From Halodesulfovibrio sp. MK-HDV (GTDB taxonomy: Bacteria > Desulfobacterota > Desulfovibrionia > Desulfovibrionales > Desulfovibrionaceae), in the NCBI RefSeq assembly GCF_009914765.1, contig NZ_WYDS01000004.1, positions 36,029-100,028 of the forward strand: a stretch of 64,000 nucleotides of DNA, given 5' to 3'. Shown one piece after another: positions 27,511-36,816 of this stretch (position 1 is the stretch's first letter; the number at the start of each line of letters is the position of its first letter). The notes under the pieces are model-generated. The model was given only the letters and a program-made list of their open reading frames with translations. It did not search any database and was not told where the DNA came from. A program made the position numbers and the translations under genes.

Positions 27511-27545
27511 AAGCCGGTACAACTTAGTTGTACCGGCTTTTTTTA
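27511..27545 (+). terminator. Intrinsic terminator of PBP1A gene
   Basis: A perfect stem, aagccggtacaa / ttgtaccggctt, is followed by T7, fifteen bases after the PBP1A stop. Confidence 0.9.
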
Positions 27546-27591
27546 TGGCGAAATTTTATTCTGATATTGCGTCACAAATGCTTTCCGTTGA

Positions 27592-27623
27592 AGCGCCCCG
27601 ATGAACGTGTTCATCGGGGCGCT
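27592..27623. repeat. Perfect 15-bp hairpin without U-tract
   Basis: The sequence agcgccccgatgaac / gttcatcggggcgct with a 2-base loop is a perfect cruciform-type palindrome between the PBP1A terminator and the C-terminal end of the ATP-grasp gene. It may be a factor-assisted terminator for the convergent gene; no T-run is seen. Confidence 0.5.
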
Positions 27624-27662
27624 GTATATTCAGTAGTAGGAACGGATGGGTAATCGACGCAC

Positions 27663-29037
27663 CTACTTGATGATCCGTTTTGGTCGCTCGGGGGACAATC
27701 CCTGAGGATAGATGGTTATGCTCTGCAGGAAGGTGTCGGCAATGAACTTTCCTGTTTCGTTGAGTGATCCGTTTGCCCGCAATAAAGGTTCAGTCCAGTC
27801 CAGTGTGCTTATGGGCCCCCGGGGCAACCGAGACCATGGCCTCTGGCGTTTGTGTTACGCCAAATGGTAGTTTTTCATATTCAGTCAGGTTCTTTTGTAC
27901 AGTTACTAGGTGGGGCTGTGTATTATGGAAGATCATCTGCCCCAATTGTGGTTGTTTAGTTGTCAGTTCTCTCAGTGGAATTTGTGGCGGCGGTGGAAGT
28001 CCTAAAAACGCTGCCATGTGTGTCATGTACACATCCGGTCTATCCAATACCTTGTCGACGCTAGCGCACATTTTTGATGATCCAAGGAAGCGCGGGTTAG
28101 CTTCAATAAAGTAAAGCTGCTCATCATGCAGCAGGGCGTCTATACCAAAGGCACCCATAAAGCCTTTTGAAGCAAGCCACTGTCCAACGTCACGAATCAT
28201 CGCTTCTAATTGGTTAATGATATGTTCAGGCAGATCGTGAATCATACCAAAATCGTTGCCTGAATAGCCTGCGTTTAACGGCGTGAGTTCCGGCACGCCA
28301 ATGCATTGGAGACTAAGCGGGTGTAATGAGACTCTTCCGTCTGAAAATACTGTTGCTGACGCAGACAAAGAGGATGCACCTGAGAAATACGGTGAATAGG
28401 CGACAAGTTGAGTATCGTGCTTTTGGAGCCATTCCCATGCTGTTTCAAAGCTCTCCTTGGAGTCGACTCGCACAAGGCCTGAGCGTGCCGATGCTGCGTG
28501 AATACGGAGCATGACAGGGTTTTCCATGGCCGCACGGTAAATTTCCTGCTTAGCGGCTTCCGTTATCTCAAGATATTTCCAAGGAATAATACGTATGCCT
28601 TTGTCGTGCAGTGCTGTTTCTATCCATGTTTTATGGTTAAACGGGTGCTGGAATTCAGAAAACAATCCTAAAAGCATTGTGTGCCTATGGTGTAGAAAAT
28701 AAGCCGTGTCGATGAAGGCCATAGGCTTGTACGGAATCAGGCAAGAAGGTTCTTCCAGCTCTTTAATCAAAATACGGCGCAACTCTTTAATACCCTCCGA
28801 TGTGTCTGCAGAGGCGTCGTAGGTGTACGGGTTCACTCTATGGTGCATCATGCTTTCATAGGTGTACTCGGTAATTGCTTCGTGCTGCGCGGGGCTTCCG
28901 TAGCAAATCGAAACAATTGGGTTTTTAAATTCGGTAAGGGGGATAGCATCGCACCCTCTACTCCCGACCCAGACGATCTTTCGATCCTTGATCTTTCCAC
29001 TAATACGCTTTCGGTATGTCGTACGTTCTGTAGGCAT
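27663..29037 (-). CDS. ATP-grasp protein of unknown substrate, apparent late frameshift
   Basis: The protein has a clear ATP-grasp C-lobe: KGFMGAFGIDALLHDEQLYF followed by IEANPRFLGSS, with the Mg-binding Glu and Asn. The N-terminal half is unassigned. ATP-grasp enzymes ligate a carboxylate to an amine or thiol via an acyl-phosphate. ATG 29037 is chosen for the tgaggtag site. As read, the frame stops at 27790. Removing one base from the gggcccccgggg run (27813-27824) extends it by about 50 plausible residues, beginning PISTLDWTEPLLRANGSLNE, to a stop at 27663. The N-terminal core is unaffected. The family is secure; the product is unknown. Confidence 0.75.
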
Positions 29038-29335
29038 AACTACCTCAGCTCTGGAGTTTGGGGTTAATGACAAAATGAAATCTCGATGCGACAGGGCACA
29101 TCGTCCCTAAGAGTGTATTGCAGGTAGAATGAGGCAGAGTATTATAGAATGAACGAAGTGGTGTTTTTTTGTGATTTGAAAAAAAGTAAGTTGACAGCGA
29201 TGAGGATTTGAGTACAGGATATACTAAGCCATTGTGCGCGCGATTTGGTGCGCACGTCGCTTAAGGCTGTTTTTCCCCGTGTTTTGTGGGGGAGAATACA
29301 GCTTGGGCTAAATAGAATGTTTGGAGATTGCTACT

Positions 29336-30724
29336 ATGTCTAACAAGACAGATTTTGATGTTATTATTGTTGGCGGCGGCCCTGCTGGGCTGTTCGCTTC
29401 CTACTATCTTGCAGAAAATTCTAATCTTTCTGTATGTATGATTGACCGCGGCCCGGCGGTAAAAAATCGAACATGCCCAATTGGAAAAACCCAGAAGTGC
29501 GTGAAATGTAAACCCTGCCATATCCTCTCCGGTATCGGTGGAGGCGGCCTTTTTTCCGATGGTAAGCTGAATTATATCCACAAGCTTGGAAAGACTGATT
29601 TGACCCAGTTTATGGGACTGCAGGAAGCAAAAGATCTGATTGATGAAACAGAAGTGATCTTTAACAAGTTTGGTATGGATGGCCCTGTGTATCCTTCCAA
29701 CATGGAAACAGCAAAAGCCATTCGTAAAGAAGCAAACAAGAATGGTATTGATCTTCTGTTGATTAAACAGAAGCATCTCGGTTCTGACTGTCTTCCGGAT
29801 CATATCGACAATATGTCCAGCTACCTTGCTGAACGTGGTGTTGATATTAGAACTAAGGAAGAAGTTAAACGCGTTGTTGCTGAAGACGGAAAAGTACAGG
29901 GCGTTGAGACTAACAAAGGTACTTACACCGCCAAGCAGGTAATTCTTGCTCCGGGTCGTGTAGGCGCAGATTGGATCAGCACAGTATGTAAAGAATACGA
30001 CTTAAATGTTTCTCAGCGCGGCATCGAAGTCGGTGTACGTGTTGAAACACATAATGACGTAATGTCTGATATCACCGATGTGGTATACGATCCTACGTTC
30101 TTTGTACGTACTTCTAAATACGACGACCAGACTCGTACTTTCTGTACAAACCCGGGTGGCTTTATCGCGCTTGAAAACTATCAGGACTTTGTGTGCGTTA
30201 ACGGGCATGCATTCCGCGATAAGAAATCAGACAACACCAACTTTGCGTTCTTATCCAAAGTAGTGCTGACTGATCCTGTTTCAGACAACACAGGCTACGG
30301 TACAGCTATTGGTAAGCTTGCAAGCATCATTGGTGATGGTAAGCCTATTTTACAGCGTCTTGGTGATTTACGTCGTGGTAGACGTTCTACATGGACTCGT
30401 ATCAACAACGGTCACATTGCCCCGACTATGACAAACGTAGTTCCTGGTGACATCGCTATGGCGCTTCCTGAGCGTATTGTGACCAACCTTGTTGACGGTC
30501 TTGATCAGCTCAACTCCGTAATTCCTGGTATCGCTGATGACGGAACCCTGTTGTACGCTCCAGAGATTAAATTCTTTGCAACTCAGGTTGAAACTTCCAA
30601 CGAACTTGAGACATCTATCGATGGTCTCTACGTTGCTGGTGACGGCCCCGGTGTAGCAGGCAACATTGTTTCTGCTGCTGCTACCGGTATTGTTCCGGCT
30701 AAGGCTATTATCGCAAAAAATTAA
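29336..30724 (+). CDS. FAD-dependent dehydrogenase (COG2509-like)
   Basis: The roughly 462-residue flavoprotein has an N-terminal dinucleotide-binding motif VIIVGGGPAGLFASYYL and a C-terminal FAD motif GLYVAGDGPGVAGNIVSAAA. A cysteine-rich patch, CPIGKTQKCVKCKPCHILSG, near residues 50-67 is followed by GIGGGGLFSDGKLN, a signature of the uncharacterised COG2509 dehydrogenases. The four cysteines could bind a metal or Fe-S cluster. It is cytoplasmic with unknown substrate. ATG 29336 has a ggag site nine bases upstream; an in-frame TTG at 29321 is rejected. It is monocistronic, with a terminator 50 bases downstream. Confidence 0.85.
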   Translation: MSNKTDFDVIIVGGGPAGLFASYYLAENSNLSVCMIDRGPAVKNRTCPIGKTQKCVKCKPCHILSGIGGGGLFSDGKLNYIHKLGKTDLTQFMGLQEAKDLIDETEVIFNKFGMDGPVYPSNMETAKAIRKEANKNGIDLLLIKQKHLGSDCLPDHIDNMSSYLAERGVDIRTKEEVKRVVAEDGKVQGVETNKGTYTAKQVILAPGRVGADWISTVCKEYDLNVSQRGIEVGVRVETHNDVMSDITDVVYDPTFFVRTSKYDDQTRTFCTNPGGFIALENYQDFVCVNGHAFRDKKSDNTNFAFLSKVVLTDPVSDNTGYGTAIGKLASIIGDGKPILQRLGDLRRGRRSTWTRINNGHIAPTMTNVVPGDIAMALPERIVTNLVDGLDQLNSVIPGIADDGTLLYAPEIKFFATQVETSNELETSIDGLYVAGDGPGVAGNIVSAAATGIVPAKAIIAKN

Positions 30725-30774
30725 AACATCAAGCGGCACCATACGTGTCGTTGGTCAGTTCTATATAATGATAG

Positions 30775-30805
30775 GCTGCGTTCTGAAAGGGACGCAGCTT
30801 TTTTT
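30775..30805 (+). terminator. Intrinsic terminator after FAD dehydrogenase
   Basis: A 7-bp stem, gctgcgt / acgcagc, with a 10-base loop is followed by T7. Confidence 0.8.
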
Positions 30806-31166
30806 GGGATGAAAAAAGGTCAAAAAAAAGTCAAAAAAAAGACCACCAAATGGTGGACTGCATTATTTAAGACAAAAGAAGAGAGAATCTACCTACAAAG
30901 TCTGTTAGCGTATTGCTGCTTGGTTCGGCCTTGTCATGCACTGTGTGCATCGGCTCCGAATCCTAAATCTTTTTATTCAGTAGATTCTCTCACTGTCTGT
31001 TCGTTCTTTTTACCCATTAGCCTTTCTTATCCTCCGTTAGGGTTGATGACTATATCTTCTGGAAGGTATATCGATATGTGCTTCCTTACAGTTCTAAGAT
31101 AAGACCCCTTGAGCTATGTGGCAAGAGGGAAAAAAAATTTTCCATAGAAAATAATGAAAAATCTAG
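30806..31166. other. Intergenic region left of tRNA-Glu
   Basis: About 360 bases with A-rich direct repeats (three copies of a gtcaaaaaaaa-like word near 30818-30840) and a ccaccaaatggtgg palindrome at 30843-30856. A 97-codon open frame that starts inside the terminator's T-run is not protein-like. No gene is supported. Confidence 0.4.
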
Positions 31167-31195
31167 TTGACAGCGCAGCCTGTTTTCCATAAATA
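31167..31195 (+). promoter_or_regulatory. Sigma-70 promoter of tRNA-Glu
   Basis: A perfect -35 hexamer TTGACA (31167-31172), a 17-base spacer and TAAATA (31190-31195) lie 41 bases upstream of the tRNA 5' end. Confidence 0.75.
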
Positions 31196-31236
31196 CCTCT
31201 TCGCACGTGAGGGAACTCACGAAGCACATATGAAGC

Positions 31237-31314
31237 GTCCCCATCGTCTAGCCTGGCCCAGGACACCTGCCTTTCACGCAGGCGACAGGGGTTCAAATCC
31301 CCTTGGGGACGCCA
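31237..31314 (+). tRNA. tRNA-Glu (anticodon TTC)
   Basis: The 78-base gene has acceptor arms gtcccca / tggggac, a D-arm with cgtctagcctggcccaggac, the anticodon stem-loop cctgc-ctttcac-gcagg giving anticodon TTC, a T-arm with gttcaaatc, discriminator G and an encoded CCA. It has a strong promoter and terminator. It forms the left boundary of an A+T-rich island whose right end carries a decayed partial copy of the same gene. Confidence 0.95.
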
Positions 31315-31322
31315 AGCAATTT

Positions 31323-31356
31323 AAGCTCTTACACGAAAGTGTAAGAGCTTTTTTGT
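31323..31356 (+). terminator. Intrinsic terminator of tRNA-Glu
   Basis: A perfect 12-bp stem, aagctcttacac / gtgtaagagctt, with a GAAA loop is followed by T-run. The same hairpin recurs at 37293-37327. Confidence 0.9.
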
Positions 31357-31454
31357 GTTTCTACCACATGGGGTGTAGGCCAGCAGCGTAAGTTTTCAAG
31401 TTTTTTTCAGGCTGAATTCGCTACACCACTTTTCCTATCATTTTTCCAACTCTT

Positions 31455-31640
31455 CGTTCCTTTTTTTCTTCAAGCTCCTTCGTTCGCTTTGTGTCAAATG
31501 TTATCAGTCCACCATTTTTCTATTTTCATTTGTAAGATGTCGTAGGATTGGAACCTTGTTTATGATTGACTTCGGCAACTTTCCGTTCGCTTTCAACCTC
31601 ATTGAGAATTCGAAAGATCTGTTGTTCCGTAATTCGAGAA
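31455..31640 (-). pseudogene. IS3-family OrfA remnant
   Basis: Translation of the minus strand gives RITEQQIFRILNEVESERKV followed by AEVNHKQGSNPTTSYK, two in-frame stops, then KNGGLITFDTKRTKELEEKK. This matches the layout of IS3-family OrfA (EEQI-RILKEVE-GRKVAEVC; YYKWK-KYGGM; KELEEEN). The helix-turn-helix region is recognisable but disrupted. It is oriented opposite to the OrfB remnant next to it, so the element has been rearranged. Confidence 0.7.
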
Positions 31641-31647
31641 TGTTGGG

Positions 31648-32225
31648 TTGATTGCCCTTTTGGGATTGATGCGTTTCGAAAATACCTATTTGGGCTGGTC
31701 TTACTCTACGGGAGGTTACATCTACTGAGTTTGATTTATGATGTAAAACCTATTATATTTAAGGAAGATTGTGGATTAGACTGGGAAAAAGAATCAAATC
31801 TATATTCTAAACATCTAGGACGACATATTTCAGCTACGCCCCGCATGGGGCGACCAGAACATTCTAGTATTGATCAGTGTTGGTCCATGGATCTGATGGG
31901 TGATAACCTGTTCAATAGACAATGAATTCGTGCTTTAACTGTGGTTGATAATTTTAGTCGTGAGTGTCTAGTAAACCCATGTGGAGCACGCCGGAAAAGG
32001 GCAATGGATTGTGAGTAGAATTGGGTGGCCTCGGCTGTTCCCTGAGCGTAAACCGAAACGTATTCAAATGGATAATTGTGGCGAATTTATTTACAAAGCA
32101 CTTAATAGCTCTGCCAACGATGTAACTTAAGCAGGACTTCTTGATACCCTGAAAATTTACGGCAAACGTTTGTCGCATCTTATGAAGAAATTTTTCGAGA
32201 TGAGTTCTTAAAACGCATAGGTGTC
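31648..32225 (+). pseudogene. IS3-family OrfB (DDE transposase) remnant
   Basis: The plus strand encodes HISATPRMGRPEHSSIDQCW then SMDLMGDNLFNRQ, a stop, and RALTVVDNFSREC in the same frame. These correspond to the N-x-x-W-S-M-D-F-x-D-L and R-x-L-T-V-V-D-x-F-(S/T)-R-E-C segment of IS3/IS407-type transposases, including the first catalytic Asp. Further on, several stops interrupt sequences reminiscent of the IQ-DNG-EF and F-DE-L motifs. It is inactive. Ends and target duplications were not identified. Confidence 0.72.
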
Positions 32226-32812
32226 TGTCACTTGCAGATGTTCGAAATAAAATTGGAACATGATGGAAGGAAGCTAAGAATTTTGTCTTTGTTCTTCTCT
32301 TGAAAATATGGCCACAAACGACTTTTTGTTTGTGTGAATTGATCATTCAGCTGGCTTAATTTAGCTAAAATTTACCGATACAGATCAGAGGGAGACCTCA
32401 TATTCAATCATCGTATTGGCGATGATTGTCGTATTCTTGATGTCGGATATATTCTTCATAAGTACAAATTAGATTTGTTTTTTTCAGCTTGTTAATGTCT
32501 TTGAATGGGATGTGTCTGCTGTTGGGCAAGGCCAGAAGCACTTCATTTTTCAGAAAAGTACCCCAAGAACATACGTGATATAATTTTACCTGTCTGTCTA
32601 ATGATCTCAGATCATGTCTCTTTATTATTCAGATACATAAAAAATAGATAAATCGATTGGTTTTGAAAGAGGTTCTATCTAAATTATCATGAAATGGAAG
32701 GCGGTGTATTTTTTTGGATATGTTGATTGAAGGGAGTACTGGTTGTTATTGTCTATATTAGCGGAAGATAGAGCAAGTATTACCAAAATTTAATATAACA
32801 AGGGTTTTTAAT
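32226..32812. other. A+T-rich intergenic region upstream of the dlt-like operon
   Basis: About 590 bases without a supported gene. The left part may hold further transposase debris (a tail-like SWLNLA stretch near 32350). The right part should hold the operon promoter, but the A+T richness prevents a confident call. Confidence 0.35.
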
Positions 32813-34249
32813 ATGTATTTTTGTCTTGAGAAACTAAGTTTTGAAGAGTGTGATGTAGAAAGCAATAAGATAGCAGTGTCTGGTAGTGACCGTGATCTTA
32901 CTTGGCAGGAATTCAAATTTGAGGTCGCTGAGCTGATTGAAAAGCTTTGCTCATATAACTTACCAAGTGGACATCCGGTTGTTATTTATGGTCACAAAGA
33001 AGTCCAATTTATAGTAAGTATTGTTGCCTGCATCTCTTTAAAGTTACCTTATATCCCTGTTGATACAATTTACCCTAACAATAGACTGAATAAAATTATT
33101 GATATTGTGAAATCTTCAGTATTAATTGACACAATTTCTGGAGAAATAATTAGAAACACGAGTAATAATCTTGTGTCTTATGTTGAGAATGATCCAATTG
33201 CATACATAATGTTTACTTCAGGAAGTACGGGTGAACCAAAAGGAGTTCAAATTACACACGGTGCTGTTGCCGACTTTGTGAAGTGGCTTAAGAATGATTT
33301 TAATATATCCAGTGAAAGTGTTTTTATGAACCAAGCTCCTCTTAGTTTTGATTTGTCTGGGTATGAGCTTTTTGGTTTTTTATCCTTTGGAGGCACTGTT
33401 GTATTGAATAGCAGGGCACAGATTCAAGATATTAAAAGCTATTTTGATAGGATAAAAAGCTATGCGTGTAATACTTGGGTGTCAACTCCTTCTTTTATTA
33501 GTAAATATTTGATGTCATCAGAGTTCGATCAACTTAACTTTAATAATTTAAGGAAGTTTATTTTTTGTGGAGAAGTGCTTCCTGTTAAAACTGCTAGGAA
33601 AATTCTAAGTGCTTTTCCTGAAAGTCAACTTATAAATTCGTACGGACCAACCGAAGCAACCGTAGCCGTTACAATGGTTACGATTGATGCCGAGATGCTT
33701 GATGCTTTTTCGAAAGAGAGTTTGCCGGTTGGGCGTGTAAAATGTGATGAAAAGGTTCGTATTGATAGTGTTGAAAATTCAAATGCAGGTGAAATCATAG
33801 TTTATGGAGAGAATGTTTCTATAGGCTATTTTGATAACCCTGATTTAACTGATCTAAAGTTTGGAAGTTTTAACGGCATGAAGTCGTTTAACACTGGAGA
33901 TTTTGGGTATATTAAAGATGATCTGTTATTTTTTGCCAACAGGGCAGATGATATGATTAAATTACACGGCTATCGAATCGAGCTGGGTGAAATAGATAGT
34001 ACAATGATGAATGTTAATGGTGTAGAGTGTTCTGTTACTATTCCATTAAAGCGAGGTGGTGAAATTGTTAAGTTGGTTTCTTTTGTAATTTCTACTGGAA
34101 CATCCGTCGATGAATTAAAGAAGGAGATTAAGAATAAGTTGCCATATTACATGATACCTTCTGACATTGTATTTATTGATGATTATCCAAAGACGATTAA
34201 TCACAAAATAGATAAACAAAAATTAGTTCAACTCTATATTTCATCTTAA
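32813..34249 (+). CDS. dltA: DltA-like amino acid:carrier-protein ligase
   Basis: The 478-residue adenylating enzyme of the AMP-binding superfamily shows core motifs in order: A3 FTSGSTGEPKGVQITH (about 135-150), A5 NSYGPTEATVAVT, A7 FNTGDFGYI, A8 RADDMIKLHGYRIELGEID, and A10 lysine in NHKIDKQKL at the C-terminus. Length and single-module layout match DltA, which activates D-alanine with ATP and loads it on the carrier protein DltC. It heads the operon A-D-X-B-C in an A+T-rich island. The actual amino acid is not provable from sequence. Confidence 0.88.
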   Translation: MYFCLEKLSFEECDVESNKIAVSGSDRDLTWQEFKFEVAELIEKLCSYNLPSGHPVVIYGHKEVQFIVSIVACISLKLPYIPVDTIYPNNRLNKIIDIVKSSVLIDTISGEIIRNTSNNLVSYVENDPIAYIMFTSGSTGEPKGVQITHGAVADFVKWLKNDFNISSESVFMNQAPLSFDLSGYELFGFLSFGGTVVLNSRAQIQDIKSYFDRIKSYACNTWVSTPSFISKYLMSSEFDQLNFNNLRKFIFCGEVLPVKTARKILSAFPESQLINSYGPTEATVAVTMVTIDAEMLDAFSKESLPVGRVKCDEKVRIDSVENSNAGEIIVYGENVSIGYFDNPDLTDLKFGSFNGMKSFNTGDFGYIKDDLLFFANRADDMIKLHGYRIELGEIDSTMMNVNGVECSVTIPLKRGGEIVKLVSFVISTGTSVDELKKEIKNKLPYYMIPSDIVFIDDYPKTINHKIDKQKLVQLYISS

Positions 34250-34278
34250 GTGACTATGTTAAATAAGTTAGGTGACTT

Positions 34279-35472
34279 GTGTCTTCAATGTTAAAGCATG
34301 TAGTGTCCTTTATATTGGCTTTTTTTGTATTAGAAATGTTTCTGGTTTTTGGTGGACAGGATCATATTTTTAATTTTTTGGATTACAATCCAAAAAAGAT
34401 ATCTCAACTTAAATCTCAACTTAAATCTCAAACATTGAGAAATGATTTAGAGACAGGAAAGGTCGTGGTTTTTGGTTCCTCCGAACTTTCTGCAGGCAGC
34501 AAGAAGACACTAAGATATATGGTGTCTAATTTTTTTAATGATAATAATCAGCCTGTTAAAACGATCGGAAAGGGGGGGCATCAATTATTTATCATTTTGT
34601 CCGAATTGTCAGCATTGCATAGCTCTAAAACTATAGATCAAGCTAGAATAGTAGTTCTGTTAAGTCCCACATGGTTTACCGGAAAGCATGCAAATGGTGC
34701 GAAAATGTCTGTCTTCTTAAAATATATGACTAATGACATGATGTATAAATTGTATACCAACAGTGAACTCGACGATCATTATAAATTTTTAGTAAGCGAA
34801 TATATAAAAGCTAATGAAAAGGAAATGTCCGGTAGCAGTAGATCTTACGATATGATTAAAAATTATGGTAAGAACCCTTCTTCTGTTAATTATGATGACG
34901 TGTTGATTTCATGTCTTTCAGATAAGTTTTTGCTTTTCTCTAAAATTGATTTTTATAATGAAAAAGATAATTATCAATCTGGACAGATGGTTAAGTATGA
35001 TTTTCCTTCGTTGAATTATGATTTGCTATATAATCAAGCAAAAAAAAATAACAAAGATGCGTCAACCAACAATGCATACGGAATTAGAAATGGTTATTTT
35101 AATAGACATATTTTAAGGAAAGATAAGAGCATTAGATTTTCGAATGTTGGCGAAATTAGAAATATGTCTGAAAATCGCGAATACGAGGCTCTAATAAATT
35201 TGCTAGCTTTACTTAAGGAATATAAAATTAAGCCATTATTTGTTATGCAAGATCTCCACCCATCCATATATACCGAGGGCAGAGAAGAAATATTACCCTT
35301 GCTGGCTTCAATTAAGGGTTCAGTTGTTGGTGCAGGGTTTGAATACTTGGATATGTGGTCTTATTGTGAAGCAGATTATGAAAATGGAAAATTAAAAGAT
35401 AAAATGCACCTAGGAGAATTAGGCTGGGTGAAGATTAATAAGAAAATTATTGAACATTTTAATCTGGACTAA
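34279..35472 (+). CDS. dltD: DltD-like membrane-anchored SGNH-type protein
   Basis: The 397-residue protein has one N-terminal membrane helix (about 7-25) and a large extracytoplasmic domain. The nucleophile motif is VVVFGSSELSAG with Ser at about 67-68, then LLSPTWF. The C-terminal Asp/His motif is DKMHLGELGWVKI near residue 380, as in DltD. DltD accepts the amino acyl group or transfers it to the final acceptor outside the membrane. The GTG start follows an aggtga site, 30 bases after dltA. An 18-base stretch encodes an exact LKSQ repeat (SQLKSQLKSQ) near residue 45. Confidence 0.85.
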   Translation: MSSMLKHVVSFILAFFVLEMFLVFGGQDHIFNFLDYNPKKISQLKSQLKSQTLRNDLETGKVVVFGSSELSAGSKKTLRYMVSNFFNDNNQPVKTIGKGGHQLFIILSELSALHSSKTIDQARIVVLLSPTWFTGKHANGAKMSVFLKYMTNDMMYKLYTNSELDDHYKFLVSEYIKANEKEMSGSSRSYDMIKNYGKNPSSVNYDDVLISCLSDKFLLFSKIDFYNEKDNYQSGQMVKYDFPSLNYDLLYNQAKKNNKDASTNNAYGIRNGYFNRHILRKDKSIRFSNVGEIRNMSENREYEALINLLALLKEYKIKPLFVMQDLHPSIYTEGREEILPLLASIKGSVVGAGFEYLDMWSYCEADYENGKLKDKMHLGELGWVKINKKIIEHFNLD

Positions 35473-35492
35473 GTTCTAACTTTGGGTGAATT

Positions 35493-35630
35493 ATGAGTTT
35501 TGTTAAATGGTTTGTGGTCTACTTTTTAATCATACTTGGGTTAAGAATCTTATATATTGAGAATGAAATGGCTGAATATTTAAGCAGTAACCTTCAGTCT
35601 ACTGTGAAGTTTGTTTATGAGGCATTTTGA
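35493..35630 (+). CDS. dltX: DltX-like small membrane protein
   Basis: The 45-residue protein has one transmembrane helix (VKWFVVYFLIILGLRILYI) and ends KFVYEAF. Gram-positive DltX proteins have the same size, one helix and a C-terminal F-(I/V)-Y-(N/E)-x-F motif, thought to be the acyl-carrying or docking segment between DltB and DltD. Its stop overlaps the dltB ATG by one base (tgATG), so translation is coupled. The position beside dltB, the length and the C-terminal motif make this a confident call despite the tiny size. Confidence 0.85.
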   Translation: MSFVKWFVVYFLIILGLRILYIENEMAEYLSSNLQSTVKFVYEAF

Positions 35631-36773
35631 TGGATGTAGCTTTACCCTTTTCTGGAATTGATTTTTTTCTGTTGTCGTTCGCATCAGTTGCGATCTTGTT
35701 ATTTTGTAAACGTTTTTTTATCTAGCTACCTTAAATATAAATACATTCTTTTTTCACTTATTGCTGTTTATATTACCTTCTTTTTGCCGTTTCAAGCGAC
35801 GATAGGAATATTATTATTCTCAATTTATATTTATTTGATCTACTATGTCTTTTCTTACAATGACTATCGCAAGACACTACTCCCTATTTTGCTGGTATCA
35901 TTGCCTATGATTTTGTTTAAATTAGATGTTGATGTTATGTATAAAGTTATAGGGATATCATACATAACGTTTAGAGTTATCCAAGCCATCTCTGATCAGA
36001 AAAATTATGGTAGTCTTGATTTCTTTGAATTCACATCTTATTTATTTTTCCCTCCAACATTATTAGCTGGCCCAATAGATCGATCATATAGATTCAAGAG
36101 TGACTTAGATAATGGGTATAATAACATTTCAACTAGTAACTTCGTTCGTGGGTGGGAGTTGCTAGTTATAGGTGGCTTGTTTAAATTTGTATTAGCTGAG
36201 TTTGTCGCCAAATTTTGGTTGGGTGAGATTGATGCAACTAGTACATCTATTGCTACTATGGTAAACAGTGCATATTCTTATACTGCTTACTTTTATTTTG
36301 ATTTTGCTGGTTATAGTGCAATGGCTATGGGTGTTGGAATTATGCTTGGTATAAGTGTTCCGAAGAATTTTGATAAACCTTATTTGGCCCAAAATCCTCA
36401 AGAGTTTTGGAGAAGGTTTCATATTACTTTAGGTGCATGGTTAACAGATTATTTTTTCAAACCTATCTATATGTATCTACAACGCTTCTCATATCTCCGA
36501 GGACGCCGCCTTCTTGTTCAGAACATCTCAATCACTTTGACTTTTTTATTGATGGGGATGTGGAATGGGCTAGTGTGGCATTATATTTTCTCTGGGTTGC
36601 TGTTTGGGTTATATTCTTCCATTCACAATTGTTATGTTCATTATGTAAAGAAAGGAGGGGCAGATATCTTTTCAGTGTCCTCCAACATATTGTCATTAAG
36701 CATGAAAAGATTAATTATGGTTAATTCAGTTGTTTTAGCCTTATATGTTTTTAGTGGAAGAGTACCGTTGTAA
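35630..36773 (+). pseudogene. dltB: DltB-like MBOAT acyltransferase, frameshifted at T7
   Basis: DltB is a polytopic MBOAT protein that passes the aminoacyl group from DltC across the membrane. Starting at ATG 35630 the protein begins MDVALPFSGIDFFLLSF but hits a stop after the T7 run at 35713-35719. With six T it continues CKRFLSSYLKYKYILF and runs to 36773, giving about 380 residues. Conserved parts include FWRRFHITLGAWLTDYFFKP and the invariant MBOAT His (about 317) in VWHYIFSGLLFGLY. Downstream, a 371-codon frame from 35658 stays open, but its first residues are out-of-frame noise. Sequencing error, phase variation and true loss are all possible. Confidence 0.85.
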
Positions 36774-36816
36774 TACGGTTTATTATAAAACGTTTAATAA
36801 TGTTGATGGTATTATT

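Noticed and set aside
30809-31102. 97-codon plus-strand frame beginning MKKGQKKVKKKTTK
   Set aside because: It starts just after a terminator's T-run in an A-rich repeat, has no ribosome binding site and no protein-like pattern after the first 30 codons.
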